Assembly (NCBI GenBank): GCA_024742285.1
Contig: JANSYR010000023.1
Coordinates: 1-64,000, forward strand
From: a bacterium
GTDB lineage: Bacteria; Myxococcota_A; UBA9160; UBA4427
Length of the DNA stretch: 64,000 bases
Direction: 5' to 3'
Shown: positions 34,190 to 44,156 of the stretch, piece after piece
Layout: every line of letters begins with the position of its first letter
Position numbering within the stretch: position 1 is the stretch's first letter
Notes under the pieces: generated by a model
The model's input: only the letters and a program-made list of their open reading frames with translations
Told to the model about the DNA's origin: nothing
Databases searched by the model: none
Program-made: the position numbers and the translations under genes

Positions 34190-35908
34190 CTAGTCGCCCT
34201 GTCCCTTGAGCTTCTCGGCCAGCAGATCACCGAGCGTGGTGGTCTGGCTCGCCGACTGCTGTTCCGCGAGCTCCTTGAGAGCCGCACGTTCAGCCTTGTC
34301 GTTCACCGCACGAATCGACAGGGAAATCTTCTGCTCGTGGGCGTCGACCTTGACGACCAGCGCAGTGACTTCCTGCCCTTCGCTGAAGTGCTCCGACGGG
34401 GTCTCGATCCGCTCAGGCGCGAGCTCCGAGCTGTAGACGAGACCATCGATCCCGTCCTCGAGCTGAACGAACACACCGAAGTCGGTCACGCTCTTGACCG
34501 GACCGGTGATCTCGCTGCCCACGGTGTACTTCTTGAGAATGTCTTCCCACGGGTTGGGCTCGAGCTGCTTGATCCCCAGGGAGAACTTCTCGTTCTCCTT
34601 GTCGATCTTGAGCACGACCGCCTTCACCTCGTCGCCCTTCTCGAAGCGCTCGGAGGGATGCTTGACCTGCTCCGTCCAGGAGATGTCCGAGACGTGGACC
34701 AGGCCGTCGATGCCCTCTTCGAGGCCGACGAAGATGCCGAAGTTGGTGATGTTGCGGACCTGGCCCGACACTTCCGTGCCGACCGGGTAGCGCTCCTCGA
34801 TCACCGTCCACGGGTTCTCCTCGATCTGCTTCATGCCGAGGGAGATCTTGCGATCCCGCTCATCCACGTCGAGGACGACCGCTTCGACTTCGTCGCCGAT
34901 CGTGACGACCTTGGACGGGTGCTTGACGCGCTTCGTCCAGGACATCTCGGAGACGTGCACGAGGCCCTCGATGCCGGGCTCGAGCTCGATGAACGCGCCG
35001 TAGTCCGTGAGGGACACGACCTTGCCCTGGATGCGCATGCCGAGCGGGTACCGCATGCCGGCGTCGATCCACGGGTCGGGCTGGATCTGCTTGAGACCCA
35101 GCGACACGCGCTCGTTCTCCTGGTCGAACTTGAGGACCTTGACCTTGATCTCGTCGCCCACCTGGAACAGCTCGCTCGGGTGGTTGATGCGACCCCACGA
35201 CATGTCCGTGATGTGGAGCAGGCCGTCGATGCCGCCGAGATCGATGAAGGCGCCGTAGTCGGTCAGGTTCTTGATCACGCCGTCGAGGATCTGGCCCTCC
35301 TGGAGCGTGGTCAGCGTCGCCTCGCGCATCTTCTTGCGCTCGGTCTCGAGCAGCGCGCGGCGGGAGAGAACGATGTTCCCTCGTCGCTTGTTGAACTTGA
35401 TGATCTTGAAGTTGGCCTTCTCGCCGAGCAGCGCCTCGAGGTTCCGGACCGGGCGCAGGTCGACCTGCGAGCCGGGGAGGAACGCCTTGACGCCGATGTC
35501 GACGCTGAGGCCGCCCTTCACGCGGGCGACGATCGTGCCCTCGACCGGGTTCTCGTTGTCGTAGGCGTCGCTGATCTCGTCCCAGACCTTGAGGCGCTCC
35601 GCCTTCTCCTTCGAGAGCACGAGCTGACCGTCTTCGTTCTCGACTTCCTCGACGAGGACCTCGACGTCGTCACCGACGTTGACGGTGATCTCGCCTTCCT
35701 CGGTCATGAACTCCCAGGCGGCGATCATTCCCTCGGACTTGAAGCCGATGTCGATCTGGATGTAATCGTTGTCGATCGAGAGGACCTTGCCGACGGCGAT
35801 CTCGCCCTCTTTGATGGCCTTCTCGGCTTGACCGAAGAGCTCCGCGAAACTCGCGGCGCCTGTGGAAGCGCCTGCGGCTCCCTGCGATTGTTCAGTGGAT
35901 TCGGACAT
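34190..35908 (-). CDS. rpsA: 30S ribosomal protein S1
   Basis: A 572-residue S1 with six S1 (OB-fold) repeats, for example GTIVARVKGGLSVDIGVKAFLPGSQ, GVIKNLTDYGAFIDLGGIDG and GQVRNITNFGIFVGLEEGIDG. The first two bind the ribosome, the rest mRNA. Length matches Gram-negative S1 (about 557). ATG at 35908 with MSESTEQSQG; GGAGAACC lies upstream. A cmk gene, its usual upstream neighbour, is absent: tyrA ends 89 bases before it. Confidence 0.96.
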   Translation of the reverse strand: MSESTEQSQGAAGASTGAASFAELFGQAEKAIKEGEIAVGKVLSIDNDYIQIDIGFKSEGMIAAWEFMTEEGEITVNVGDDVEVLVEEVENEDGQLVLSKEKAERLKVWDEISDAYDNENPVEGTIVARVKGGLSVDIGVKAFLPGSQVDLRPVRNLEALLGEKANFKIIKFNKRRGNIVLSRRALLETERKKMREATLTTLQEGQILDGVIKNLTDYGAFIDLGGIDGLLHITDMSWGRINHPSELFQVGDEIKVKVLKFDQENERVSLGLKQIQPDPWIDAGMRYPLGMRIQGKVVSLTDYGAFIELEPGIEGLVHVSEMSWTKRVKHPSKVVTIGDEVEAVVLDVDERDRKISLGMKQIEENPWTVIEERYPVGTEVSGQVRNITNFGIFVGLEEGIDGLVHVSDISWTEQVKHPSERFEKGDEVKAVVLKIDKENEKFSLGIKQLEPNPWEDILKKYTVGSEITGPVKSVTDFGVFVQLEDGIDGLVYSSELAPERIETPSEHFSEGQEVTALVVKVDAHEQKISLSIRAVNDKAERAALKELAEQQSASQTTTLGDLLAEKLKGQGD

Positions 35909-35997
35909 TGTTGGATGGTTCTCCTGAGAGTCGCCATGAACCCCGTGTCCATGGCTCCCTCTGTGTTGGTGCCAGCGTTTCAGGCGCGAGGAACTGC

Positions 35998-36888
35998 TCA
36001 GTCCTCGCCCCTCCCCTCGGCCGACGCCTTCGCGGCGACCTCGGCGAGACGCTCCCGCGCCTGAGATAGCGTTCGTTCGAGCGACGCAGCGTCGCCCTCC
36101 TCGAGCGCCCGGGCGAGCTTCGCCAGGGACGCGGAGAAATGTTCGAGCGGGCCCGAGAGCGCCTTGCCGTTCAGGCGCAGGATCTCGCCCCACATCTCGG
36201 CATCGCTCTGGGCAATGCGCGTGAAGTCGCGGAAGCCGCCGCCCGCCAGCGTCCCGACCTGATCGGGCGCCTCCTTGAGCGCGTCGGCGAAGGCGAAGGC
36301 CACGAGATGCGGCAGGTGGCTCACCCACGCGACGTCCTCGTCGTGGGTGTCGGCCGAGCGACGCTCCACACGCGCGCCGAGCGCCTCCCAGAACGCCGCG
36401 ATCCGCTCCACGGGTCGCTCGTCCTGGCCCGGGCGCGGGGTGACGACGCAGGTCGCGCCCTCGAAGAGATCGGCACGGGCATGGTCGGGGCCGCGGAGAT
36501 GACTCCCCGCCATCGGGTGCGACCCGACGAATTCGACGCCTTCGGGCAGCAGCCCGGGGAGCGCATCGAGGACGGCCCCCTTCACGCTGCCGACGTCCGT
36601 CACGAGGGCGCCGGGCGCAAGGCCCTCGCGCACGTCGGCGAGGACCGCAGTCATGTTGCCCACCGGCGTGCCGAGTACGACGAAGTCCGCGCCGACGACC
36701 GCTTCCGCGGGCTTCGCCACGACGTCGACGATCCCCGCTGCCAGCGCCCGCTCGAGCGGAGCCGGCCGCCGCGCGGCGCCGACCACTTCCCGGGCGAGTC
36801 CACGCTCCTTCGCCGCTGCGGCGACGGAGCCGCCGAGCAGTCCGAGGCCGAGCACGGCCAGTCGATCGAAGGGCGGATGACCGCTCAA
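35998..36888 (-). CDS. tyrA: prephenate dehydrogenase
   Basis: A 296-residue TyrA. The NAD site is LAVLGLGLLGGSVA; VVLGTPVGNM, VTDVGSVK and the catalytic-His loop EFVGSHPMAGSHLRGPDHA follow, with HLPHLVAFAF further on. It makes 4-hydroxyphenylpyruvate for tyrosine. The only plausible start is TTG at 36888, which overlaps the hisC stop (TTGA) and has GGGGAGG seven bases upstream. No ACT domain, so feedback would need another route. Confidence 0.92.
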   Translation of the reverse strand: MSGHPPFDRLAVLGLGLLGGSVAAAAKERGLAREVVGAARRPAPLERALAAGIVDVVAKPAEAVVGADFVVLGTPVGNMTAVLADVREGLAPGALVTDVGSVKGAVLDALPGLLPEGVEFVGSHPMAGSHLRGPDHARADLFEGATCVVTPRPGQDERPVERIAAFWEALGARVERRSADTHDEDVAWVSHLPHLVAFAFADALKEAPDQVGTLAGGGFRDFTRIAQSDAEMWGEILRLNGKALSGPLEHFSASLAKLARALEEGDAASLERTLSQARERLAEVAAKASAEGRGED

Positions 36889-38000
36889 GCGCCGTCCTCC
36901 CCGGAAGATTCGGCGGCTCGGAGCTCGGCGATCGTCTTGATCAGTCGCTCGTTCTCCTCGGGCAGGCCGATCGAGATCCGTACGCAATCGTCGAGGCCGA
37001 AGCCGCCCATCGGACGGATGATCACGCCCTGCTGCAGGAGCGCGTCGTAGACGCCAGCCCCCGCGCGGGCGAGCACGAAGTTCGAATCCGTGGGCCAGGT
37101 CTCGATCCCGAGCTTCCCGAGCTCCGACCGCAGGTAGTCCCCGCCCGAGGCGTTCAACGAGAGGGTGGCGTTCAGGTGCTCGTCGTCGTCGAGCGCGGCC
37201 ACCGCCGCGGCTTCGGCGAGCAGATTGACGTTGAAGGGATGGCGCGCGCGCTCGAGGAAGCTCGCGACCTCCGGGCTCGTGATGCCGTAGCCGATGCGGA
37301 CGCCGGCGATCCCGTAGATCTTCGAGAAGGTGCGCAGGACGATCGTCGCCGGCCGCTCCGCGAGGAGTGCCGTCGCATTCGGGAAGTCGTCCCTTCGCAC
37401 GAATTCGAAGTACGCCTCGTCGATCGCCAGGAGAACGTCGTCGGGGAGACGCGCGACGAAGCGCTCGAACGCGTCGGCCCCGAAGCTCACGCCGGTCGGG
37501 TTGTTCGGATTGCAGACCATCACGACGCGGGTCCGGTCGGTGATCGCATCCGCCATGGCGTCGAGGTCGTGATCGAGGTCCGCCTTGAGCGGAACCGGCA
37601 CGCTCGTGCCCCCCATCCCCGTCACGACGATCGGATACATCGCGAACGAGGGCCACGGGAAGACGACCTCGTCGCCCGGGCCGATGAATGTCTTCGCGAT
37701 CAGCTCGATCACTTCGTCGCAACCCGTGCCGAAGACGAGCTGGTCCTCGCCCACGCCGAGGCGGGCGGCGAGCTTGGACCGGAGCTTGAAGCTCGCGCCG
37801 TCGGGATAGCGGTGGATCTGGGAGGCCGCTTCGCGGATTGCGGCCACGGCCTTCGGGCTCGGGCCGAGGGGATTCTCGTTCGAGGCGAGCTTGATGGAAT
37901 CGGTGATCCCGAGCTCGCGTTCGAGCTCCTCCATCGGCTTGCCCGGCTTGTAGGGCGACAGCTCGCGGATGTGCGGCTTGACGAGATCGCGAACGCTCAC
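36885..38000 (-). CDS. hisC: histidinol-phosphate/aromatic aminotransferase
   Basis: A 371-residue fold-type I PLP aminotransferase of the HisC branch. IKLASNENPLGPSPKA is the substrate loop, MVCNPNNPTG and AIDEAYFEF bind PLP, and the Lys is in TFSKIYGIAGVRIGYG. Lying between pheA and tyrA, it probably transaminates phenylpyruvate and hydroxyphenylpyruvate as well as or instead of histidinol phosphate. GTG start at 38000 overlaps the pheA stop by 4 bases. Confidence 0.9.
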   Translation of the reverse strand: MSVRDLVKPHIRELSPYKPGKPMEELERELGITDSIKLASNENPLGPSPKAVAAIREAASQIHRYPDGASFKLRSKLAARLGVGEDQLVFGTGCDEVIELIAKTFIGPGDEVVFPWPSFAMYPIVVTGMGGTSVPVPLKADLDHDLDAMADAITDRTRVVMVCNPNNPTGVSFGADAFERFVARLPDDVLLAIDEAYFEFVRRDDFPNATALLAERPATIVLRTFSKIYGIAGVRIGYGITSPEVASFLERARHPFNVNLLAEAAAVAALDDDEHLNATLSLNASGGDYLRSELGKLGIETWPTDSNFVLARAGAGVYDALLQQGVIIRPMGGFGLDDCVRISIGLPEENERLIKTIAELRAAESSGEDGA

Positions 38001-39184
38001 GAATGGGACTCCTGGGCCACGGCGGCGGAGCGACCGACACCGGAACTCACTTCGAGGGCGCGCGGAAACGAACCGAGGACCTTGTGGGAGGCGGCGACAC
38101 TGCCCGCTTCGGCCAGGGCCCGGGCCACTGCGTCGTCGTCCTGGTGACCCTCCATGTCCACGATGAAGATGTACTCCCACGGCTTTCCCTTCATCGGCCG
38201 GGACTGGACCGCCGTGAGGTTCACGCCGTTCTTGGCGAAGGGGCCGAGCAGGTTGTGGAGCGCCCCTGACTGATCGCGCCGGACCGTGAAGACCGCGCTC
38301 GTGAGGTCCTGGCCCGAGGGCGCCGGCGTCTCCCGCCCGATGACGAGGAAGCGGGTGGTGTTGCCACGCTGGTCCTCGATCCGGGACGCGACCATCAGCA
38401 GGTCGTAGACCTCGGCCGACACCTCGGATCCGATCGAGGCCACCTTCTCGTCCGCGTGTGCGAGCTGGGCGGCGGCGGCGGTGCTGGTCGTCTCGACGAC
38501 GTCGATTCCGGGAAGGTTCTGCTCGAGCCAGCGGCGGCACTGTGCGAGGGGCTGCGGGTGGGACACCACCTTCTGGACGTCCTCGAGTCGGCCGGTTCGC
38601 GACATCAGGTGCTGGGCGATCTCGAGCTTGATCTCGCTGCAGATCGTGACCTCCGTCTCGATCAGGGCGTCATAGGTCACCGTCACCGGCCCCTCGATCG
38701 TATTCTCGACGGGGACGACCCCGAAGTGCGTATCGCCCCGCTCGGTCAGGGTGAACACGTCGCGCATGTTCTCGACCGGCACGAGGTCGACCTGCGCCCC
38801 GAACTGCCGGCTCGCAGCCTGGTGGCTGAACGTGCCATCGGGTCCGAGGAAGGCGACCTTCACGCGCTCCTCGAGGGAACGCGTCGCGGAGATGATCTCC
38901 CGGAAGACGTGCGGGATCCCCGCACTCGGGAACGGGCCCTCATTCGCCTCGATCAGCGCGCTCACGAGGTCGCGCTCGCGCGCCGCCACGTAGATGGGGC
39001 CCTTGCGACCGCCTTCCTTGATCTCGCCGACCCGCTGGACCGCGCGCGCCCGGGCGTTCAGCCGGGCGAGGATGTCGGCGTCGATCGCATCGATCTCCGC
39101 GCGAAGCTCCGTGAGCTCCTGCTCGATCCCGGAGGCGTCGCTCGTCGCGCCCGCCCCCTTGGCGCTGCGGTCTTCGTTCGACAT
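37997..39184 (-). CDS. pheA: bifunctional chorismate mutase/prephenate dehydratase
   Basis: A 395-residue P-protein. Residues 20-100 are an AroQ chorismate mutase (LRAEIDAIDADILARLNARA, EIKEGGRKGPIYVAARE); residues 108-290 are prephenate dehydratase (VAFLGPDGTFSHQAA, VVPVENTIEGPV, GNTTRFLVIG); residues 305-380 are an ACT domain (SGALHNLLGPFAKNGVNLT). The usual ESRP regulatory motif reads QSRP, so phenylalanine feedback may differ. ATG at 39184. First gene of the aromatic unit. Confidence 0.95.
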   Translation of the reverse strand: MSNEDRSAKGAGATSDASGIEQELTELRAEIDAIDADILARLNARARAVQRVGEIKEGGRKGPIYVAARERDLVSALIEANEGPFPSAGIPHVFREIISATRSLEERVKVAFLGPDGTFSHQAASRQFGAQVDLVPVENMRDVFTLTERGDTHFGVVPVENTIEGPVTVTYDALIETEVTICSEIKLEIAQHLMSRTGRLEDVQKVVSHPQPLAQCRRWLEQNLPGIDVVETTSTAAAAQLAHADEKVASIGSEVSAEVYDLLMVASRIEDQRGNTTRFLVIGRETPAPSGQDLTSAVFTVRRDQSGALHNLLGPFAKNGVNLTAVQSRPMKGKPWEYIFIVDMEGHQDDDAVARALAEAGSVAASHKVLGSFPRALEVSSGVGRSAAVAQESHS

Positions 39185-39713
39185 CGACAACGAACTCCAG
39201 GCGACCCGGCTTCCTCGGCGTCTCGGAGGCGCGACGACGGCGCCTCGGACGGCGACCGACCACCGACGGCACGGCGATGGGTCGGAATGCTTCTCGGGTC
39301 GGGGGATGGGGTCCGTTCGAACGGCGGCCCCGGCTCTCGGGACACGATCGATTGCCCGCGAAGGAACGCCGTCGGGCGGCTTCGCGTGGACGCGTTGCGG
39401 ATGGGTGGTCGGGTCACGGCACGAGGCAGGAGGCGGCCGCGAACCCGCGATGTAGGACGGTCTCCAGACGGAGCGGGGACGAGACACCCGGGGAAACGGG
39501 CCGAGGTCCTCTAACCCCCTGAAATTGCTGGCGCATCATATCGGAGGCGCTCCCGCCCTGCAAACCTCGAAATCGGCTTTTCTCTTCTAAAAGCAAGGGT
39601 TTACCGGAATCCCCCGCCGGTGGGCCCGATCGCTCGCGTCCGGCACGGGCCGAACGAGCGTAAGCCGTTGAATTCACGCGACTTTCCACGGACGTGATTC
39701 AAGATGGGACTCG
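39185..39713. other. 529-base intergenic region between divergent pheA and the diguanylate cyclase gene
   Basis: Holds no credible gene: frames here are short and lack ribosome sites. It contains the predicted pheA promoter at 39535-39563 and a locally AT-rich stretch (39560-39612), unusual for this genome. The roughly 340 bases between the predicted transcript start and pheA are GC-rich with several possible hairpins. No tRNA fold was found. No strong promoter for the plus-strand gene was seen. Confidence 0.6.
39535..39563 (-). promoter_or_regulatory. sigma70-like promoter for the pheA unit
   Basis: On the minus strand TTGCAG (3 of 6) lies 17 bases before TATGAT (5 of 6). The transcript would begin near 39527, leaving a leader of about 340 bases before pheA. 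The -35 is weak, so the call rests on the -10 and spacing. Confidence 0.45.
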
Positions 39714-41417
39714 ATGACGCCGATACGACGGGCGAGTCCACCCGTCCGAGGCCCGATGAACCCGCGAGAGCCCGAGATCGCCGCCGGCAGCCCTGCCGAG
39801 CCGACGCGTCGACGTGCGCCGCTGAACAGCGTCTCGACACGGATCATTCTGTGCGTCTTCTTCTCGACGCTCCTGACCGCGCTGATCGTGAGTTGGCTCT
39901 CGGTCGGCGCGATCCACCAGGACGTGAGGACCCGGATCGCGGCTCGGGCGGCGGTCGTCCTCGACCGGCAGGCCGCCGAGATCGAGTCCAGCCATGCCAG
40001 CGCCTTCGCTCGGCTGTCCGCGGCCTCCGCAATCGGCAGCGACTGGCACGCGGCCCTGGTCGCCGCACTCGACGCCCGCCCCGACACCCGCAGCTGGGAC
40101 TGGCAGAGCACGCCGATCGCCGAGGACTCACGCGTCCGTTCGCTCCCGACGCCGCCCCCGGACGTCGCGGCCCGCTTCGACCGCCTGACGCTCCGCCGTG
40201 ACGGTCCCGGCCCCGAAGTTCGCGACGCCTGCCTGCCGACGGGCATCGACCTGATCCGTTCCGACTCGAGCGTCGCCGGGCATCTCGAGGGGTGCGTGGG
40301 CAACGAGAGTCTCTACGACGCGCTCCAGCCGGCGTCGGCCGATGTGCGGGGCTGGCGACTGCTCGTGGCGACCGCGGACGGCCGGATCGCCGTCGCCGGT
40401 GGCATCCGCGCCAGTGCGCGCATCGGCCAGCGACTCCCGATGGCCGACCTCTTCCACCCGGCCGACGGCGCCCTCGCCCGCTACGAGGACGACCAGGGCA
40501 CCGACCTCGTCGGACGCCTGCTTCCCCTCGGCCGATCGGGCTGGTACCTCGTCGCCGAGACCGAGCACGCGCGCGCCTTCGCGCCGGCGATCGCGATCAC
40601 GAACCAGATCTTCATCGTCGACATCTGCATCATCCTGCTCTTCAGCGTCCTCGCGTACAAGATCACCCTCGCGATCATGCAGCCGATCGAGGCACTCTCG
40701 CGCGGTGCCCAGCGGATCGCCGAGGGCCACGTCGACTACGAGATCCCCATGCCCGCGAACGACGACGAGCTGGGTCTGCTGACCGGGACCTTCAACGGCA
40801 TGATGCGCAAGCTGCGCAGCAGCCAGCTCGAGATCGAGAACGATCGCATCCGTCTCCACGAGAAGAACGAAGAGCTCCAGCGCGCCAACGAGATCCTCGC
40901 GCAGCTCTCGATCACCGACGGCCTCACGAAGCTCCACAACCATCGCTACTTCCAGGACCACCTGACCCGCGAGATCAAGCGCGTCAGCCGGACCCACGCG
41001 CCGCTCTCGTTGATCCTGCTCGACATCGACGACTTCAAGCTGCTGAACGACACCCACGGCCATGCGGCCGGCGACGAGGTGCTCGTGGCGCTCGCGGCGA
41101 TCATGAACGACTCGGCCCGGGAATCCGACCTGATCGCCCGCTACGGCGGCGAGGAATTCGTGATCCTGATGCCCAACACGGATCTCGCCGGCGCGGTCCA
41201 CCTCGCGGAGAAGATCCGCATGACCGTGGAATCGACGAGGCTCATCATCGGCGACAACATGAAGCCGATCAACATCACGATCTCCCTCGGCGTCGCACTG
41301 TTCAACGGCGACCGACGCGAGTTCTTCGTCGAGGCCGACAAGGCCCTCTACACCGCCAAGGAAAACGGCAAGAACTGCGTGATCATCGCGGGCAACGAGG
41401 GCGCGGAGATCCCGTAG
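39714..41417 (+). CDS. membrane diguanylate cyclase with periplasmic sensor, HAMP and GGDEF
   Basis: A 567-residue protein making cyclic di-GMP. Two membrane helices (about residues 42-66 and 295-320) frame a periplasmic sensor region of about 230 residues. A HAMP domain (MQPIEALSRGAQRIAEGHVDYEI), a coiled coil (residues 375-400) and a GGDEF domain follow. The active motif is YGGEEF (near residue 478) and an RESD allosteric I-site lies 5 residues before it, so product inhibition is expected. ATG at 39756 with GAGG upstream is an equally good start. Confidence 0.92.
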   Translation: MTPIRRASPPVRGPMNPREPEIAAGSPAEPTRRRAPLNSVSTRIILCVFFSTLLTALIVSWLSVGAIHQDVRTRIAARAAVVLDRQAAEIESSHASAFARLSAASAIGSDWHAALVAALDARPDTRSWDWQSTPIAEDSRVRSLPTPPPDVAARFDRLTLRRDGPGPEVRDACLPTGIDLIRSDSSVAGHLEGCVGNESLYDALQPASADVRGWRLLVATADGRIAVAGGIRASARIGQRLPMADLFHPADGALARYEDDQGTDLVGRLLPLGRSGWYLVAETEHARAFAPAIAITNQIFIVDICIILLFSVLAYKITLAIMQPIEALSRGAQRIAEGHVDYEIPMPANDDELGLLTGTFNGMMRKLRSSQLEIENDRIRLHEKNEELQRANEILAQLSITDGLTKLHNHRYFQDHLTREIKRVSRTHAPLSLILLDIDDFKLLNDTHGHAAGDEVLVALAAIMNDSARESDLIARYGGEEFVILMPNTDLAGAVHLAEKIRMTVESTRLIIGDNMKPINITISLGVALFNGDRREFFVEADKALYTAKENGKNCVIIAGNEGAEIP

Positions 41418-41462
41418 CGAACGCCTAGCGGCGGCGTCCTTGTCGCGCGAGACTCCCGCTCC

Positions 41463-42089
41463 ATGACCGCCTTCATCGGACTCTCTGGCGGGATCGGCTC
41501 GGGCAAGAGCACGGTCTCGAAGCTCCTCGCCGAACTCGGTGCGACCGTCGTCGACGCCGATGCGCTCGTGCACGAGATGCAGGCCGCGGGCCAGCCGATG
41601 CTCGACGAGATTCGAGCTGCCTTCGGTGACGACGTGATCCGCGAGGACGGCTCCCTCGATCGCCCCGCCCTCGGCGGGATCGTGTTTCGCGACCCGGCCC
41701 AGCGAAAGGTGCTCGAGAAGATCGTCCAGCCGCCGGTCGTAGCCGAGATGGCCCGGCGCGCAGCGGTGGCGATCGACGCCGGGGAGCCGATGGTCGTGAT
41801 GGACATCCCGCTGCTCTTCGAGGGCTACCGCGCCGGCACCGGGAGCGCTGCCGCGAACGAGTACGACAGCACGGTCTGCGTCTGGGTCCCCGTCGAGGTC
41901 CAGGTCGAGCGCACCATGGAACGGGACGGCTGCGACCGCGCCGAGGCAGAGCGGCGTGTGGCCGCGCAGATGCCGATCGACGAGAAGCGCGAGATGGCCG
42001 ACCACGTGATCGACAACTCCGGCACGTACGAGGAGACCCGCGTGCAGGTCGAAGCCTTCTACCTGGAGAAGACCTCGGGCCCCGCCTAG
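41463..42089 (+). CDS. coaE: dephospho-CoA kinase
   Basis: A 208-residue CoaE, the last step of coenzyme A synthesis. Walker A is GLSGGIGSGKSTVSKLL; VVDADALVHEM binds dephospho-CoA; VVMDIPLLFEG is the conserved core; DRAEAERRVAAQMPIDEK is the lid, and ADHVIDNSGT ends the fold. The insertion GTGSAAANEYD after the core strand is slightly unusual. Stop lies 33 bases from the converging trpA stop. Confidence 0.95.
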   Translation: MTAFIGLSGGIGSGKSTVSKLLAELGATVVDADALVHEMQAAGQPMLDEIRAAFGDDVIREDGSLDRPALGGIVFRDPAQRKVLEKIVQPPVVAEMARRAAVAIDAGEPMVVMDIPLLFEGYRAGTGSAAANEYDSTVCVWVPVEVQVERTMERDGCDRAEAERRVAAQMPIDEKREMADHVIDNSGTYEETRVQVEAFYLEKTSGPA

Positions 42090-42122
42090 CCTGGGGCCGT
42101 GCGAGGCCAGGGTCAGTCGGGG

Positions 42123-42926
42123 TCAGTCGAGGGCGGCCCGGATCTCGGCGATGTAGCGCCCCACGGCGTCGACGGCGGCGGTCCGGCCCTCCGCCTGCTC
42201 GATCAGGTCGACGATCGCGCTTCCGATCACCACGCCGTCGGCGTACGCCCCGATCGCCTTCGCCTGTTCGGGCGTGCTGATTCCGAAGCCGACGCAGACC
42301 GGCGTGTCGCCGAGCGCCTGGGCGGCGCGCACCTTCTCCTCGATCCCCTTCGCGAGGTCCGCCCGCGCACCGGTCACGCCCTGGAGCGAGACGTAGTAGA
42401 GGAAGCCGCGGGTCTCGCGAACGAGCATTTCGAGCCGATCGGGACGGGTCGTCGGTGCCGCCAGCAGGATCGGGTGGACGTTCCGCTCTCGACACGGGTC
42501 GAGATAGGGCTTGCCATCCTCCGGCGTCAGGTCGGGGAAGATGATCCCGTCGACGCCGACGTCCTCGCAGGACTTCGCGAAGGCCTCGGCGCCCATCGCG
42601 TGGACCGGATTGGCGTAGCCCATCAGCACGAGGGGCTGCTCGATCCGGGATCGCAGTCGATCGACCATCATCAGGATCGCGCGCAGGCTCGTTCCGCTCG
42701 CGAGCGCTCGACTACTCGAGCGCTGGATCGTCGGCCCCTCGGCGGTCGGATCCGAAAACGGCACGCCGATCTCGATCACGTCCGCTCCCGCGTCGGCCAT
42801 CTCGAGGATCAGGCGTTCGCTCGTCTCGAGGTCCGGATCGCCGGCGGTCAGGAAGGGAACGAGCGCCGTGCGGCCCTCTTCCCGGAGCTTCGCGAAGCGG
42901 ACGTCGATGCGGTTCGCGTCGCTCAA
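42123..42926 (-). CDS. trpA: tryptophan synthase alpha chain
   Basis: A 267-residue TIM-barrel TrpA, which cleaves indole-3-glycerol phosphate and channels indole to TrpB. Catalytic Glu52 is in [11 protein letters not shown]. The second catalytic position, Asp60 of E. coli in ADGPTIQ, is Glu63 here ([10 protein letters not shown]). Phosphate loops [17 protein letters not shown] and [10 protein letters not shown] are intact. Last gene of the trp operon; ATG overlaps the trpB stop by 4 bases. Confidence 0.95.
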   Translation of the reverse strand: MSDANRIDVRFAKLREEGRTALVPFLTAGDPDLETSERLILEMADAGADVIEIGVPFSDPTAEGPTIQRSSSRALASGTSLRAILMMVDRLRSRIEQPLVLMGYANPVHAMGAEAFAKSCEDVGVDGIIFPDLTPEDGKPYLDPCRERNVHPILLAAPTTRPDRLEMLVRETRGFLYYVSLQGVTGARADLAKGIEEKVRAAQALGDTPVCVGFGISTPEQAKAIGAYADGVVIGSAIVDLIEQAEGRTAAVDAVGRYIAEIRAALD

Positions 42927-44125
42927 GCGGACTCTCCCGCACGCTCGGCCAGGATCCGTCGGACCTCGTCGACGTCCTTGTCGCCCCGCCCGGAGAGGTT
43001 GATCAGCACGATCTGATCCGGGTTCATCGTCTTCGCGACCTTGATCGCGTGGGCCACGGCGTGGGAACTCTCGAGGGCGGGGATGATCCCCTCCGTGCGC
43101 GAGAGGAGCTGGAACGCCTCGAGTGCCTCGTCGTCGTTGATGACCGCGTAGGACGCCCGACCGATCTGCTTGAGGTGGGCGTGCTCGGGGCCCACGCCGG
43201 GATAGTCGAGGCCGGCGGAGATCGAGTGCGCCTCCATGATCTGGCCGTCGTCGTCGGAGAGGACGAGGGTGCGCTTGCCGTGGAAGATCCCCGGGACGCC
43301 GGCATTGATCGTGGCGCCGTGCTTGCCCTGGAGCCCCTCGCCACCGGGCTCGACGCCGACCAAAGCGACTTCGTCGTCCTCCACGAAGGGGTGGAAGAGC
43401 CCGATCGCGTTCGAGCCGCCACCGACGCAGGCGATCGCCACGTCGGGCAGACGGCCTTCGACGCAGAGCATCTGCTCGCGCGCTTCGAGACCAATCACCC
43501 GCTGGAAGTCACGGACCATCCGGGGGTACGGGTGCGGCCCCATCACCGAACCGATCAGGTAGTAGGTGTCCTCGACGTTCGTGACCCAGTCGCGCATCGC
43601 CTCGTTGATCGCGTCCTTGAGGGTTCGGGATCCGCTCTCGACGGGAATGCACTTCGCGCCGAGGAGCTCCATCCGGAAGACGTTCAGCGCCTGGCGCCGG
43701 ACGTCCTCGGCGCCCATGTAGACCTCGCACTCGAGGCCGAGGAGCGCGGCCGCCGTCGCGGACGCGACGCCGTGCTGGCCGGCGCCGGTTTCGGCGATCA
43801 CGCGGGTCTTGCCCATGTACTTCGCGAGGAGCGCCTGGCCGAGTACGTTGTTGATCTTGTGCGCGCCGGTGTGCGCGAGGTCCTCGCGCTTCAGGTAGAT
43901 CTTCGCGCCGCCGGTCTGTTCGGTCAGCCGCTTCGCGAAGGTCAGCGGCGTGGGCCGGCCGGCGTAGTCGCGCAGCAGGTCGTCGAGCTCCTTTCGATAC
44001 CCCGGGTCCGCGAGGATCTTCTCCGACTCCTCGACGAGCTCGTCGAGGGCGCTGATCAACATCTCGGGAACGAAGCGGCCACCAAAGGGCCCGAACATGC
44101 CTCGCTCGTCGGGTTCGCTCTTCAA
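42923..44125 (-). CDS. trpB: tryptophan synthase beta chain
   Basis: A 400-residue TrpB joining indole and serine. The PLP Lys is in [43 protein letters not shown] and [12 protein letters not shown] are present. The TTG at 44125 ([20 protein letters not shown]) is preferred over the ATG at 44098 because the PDxRGxFGPFGG start is typical and GGGAGA lies upstream. It follows trpF after 31 bases, the largest gap in the operon. Confidence 0.96.
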   Translation of the reverse strand: MKSEPDERGMFGPFGGRFVPEMLISALDELVEESEKILADPGYRKELDDLLRDYAGRPTPLTFAKRLTEQTGGAKIYLKREDLAHTGAHKINNVLGQALLAKYMGKTRVIAETGAGQHGVASATAAALLGLECEVYMGAEDVRRQALNVFRMELLGAKCIPVESGSRTLKDAINEAMRDWVTNVEDTYYLIGSVMGPHPYPRMVRDFQRVIGLEAREQMLCVEGRLPDVAIACVGGGSNAIGLFHPFVEDDEVALVGVEPGGEGLQGKHGATINAGVPGIFHGKRTLVLSDDDGQIMEAHSISAGLDYPGVGPEHAHLKQIGRASYAVINDDEALEAFQLLSRTEGIIPALESSHAVAHAIKVAKTMNPDQIVLINLSGRGDKDVDEVRRILAERAGESA

Positions 44126-44156
44126 GGGGTCTCCCTGGCGGTCGTCCTCGCAGGAA

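Noticed and set aside
39300-39420. tRNA gene (a TTCGAA-like T-loop)
   Set aside because: The TTCGAA lies in its own small palindrome and no acceptor or anticodon stems pair around it.
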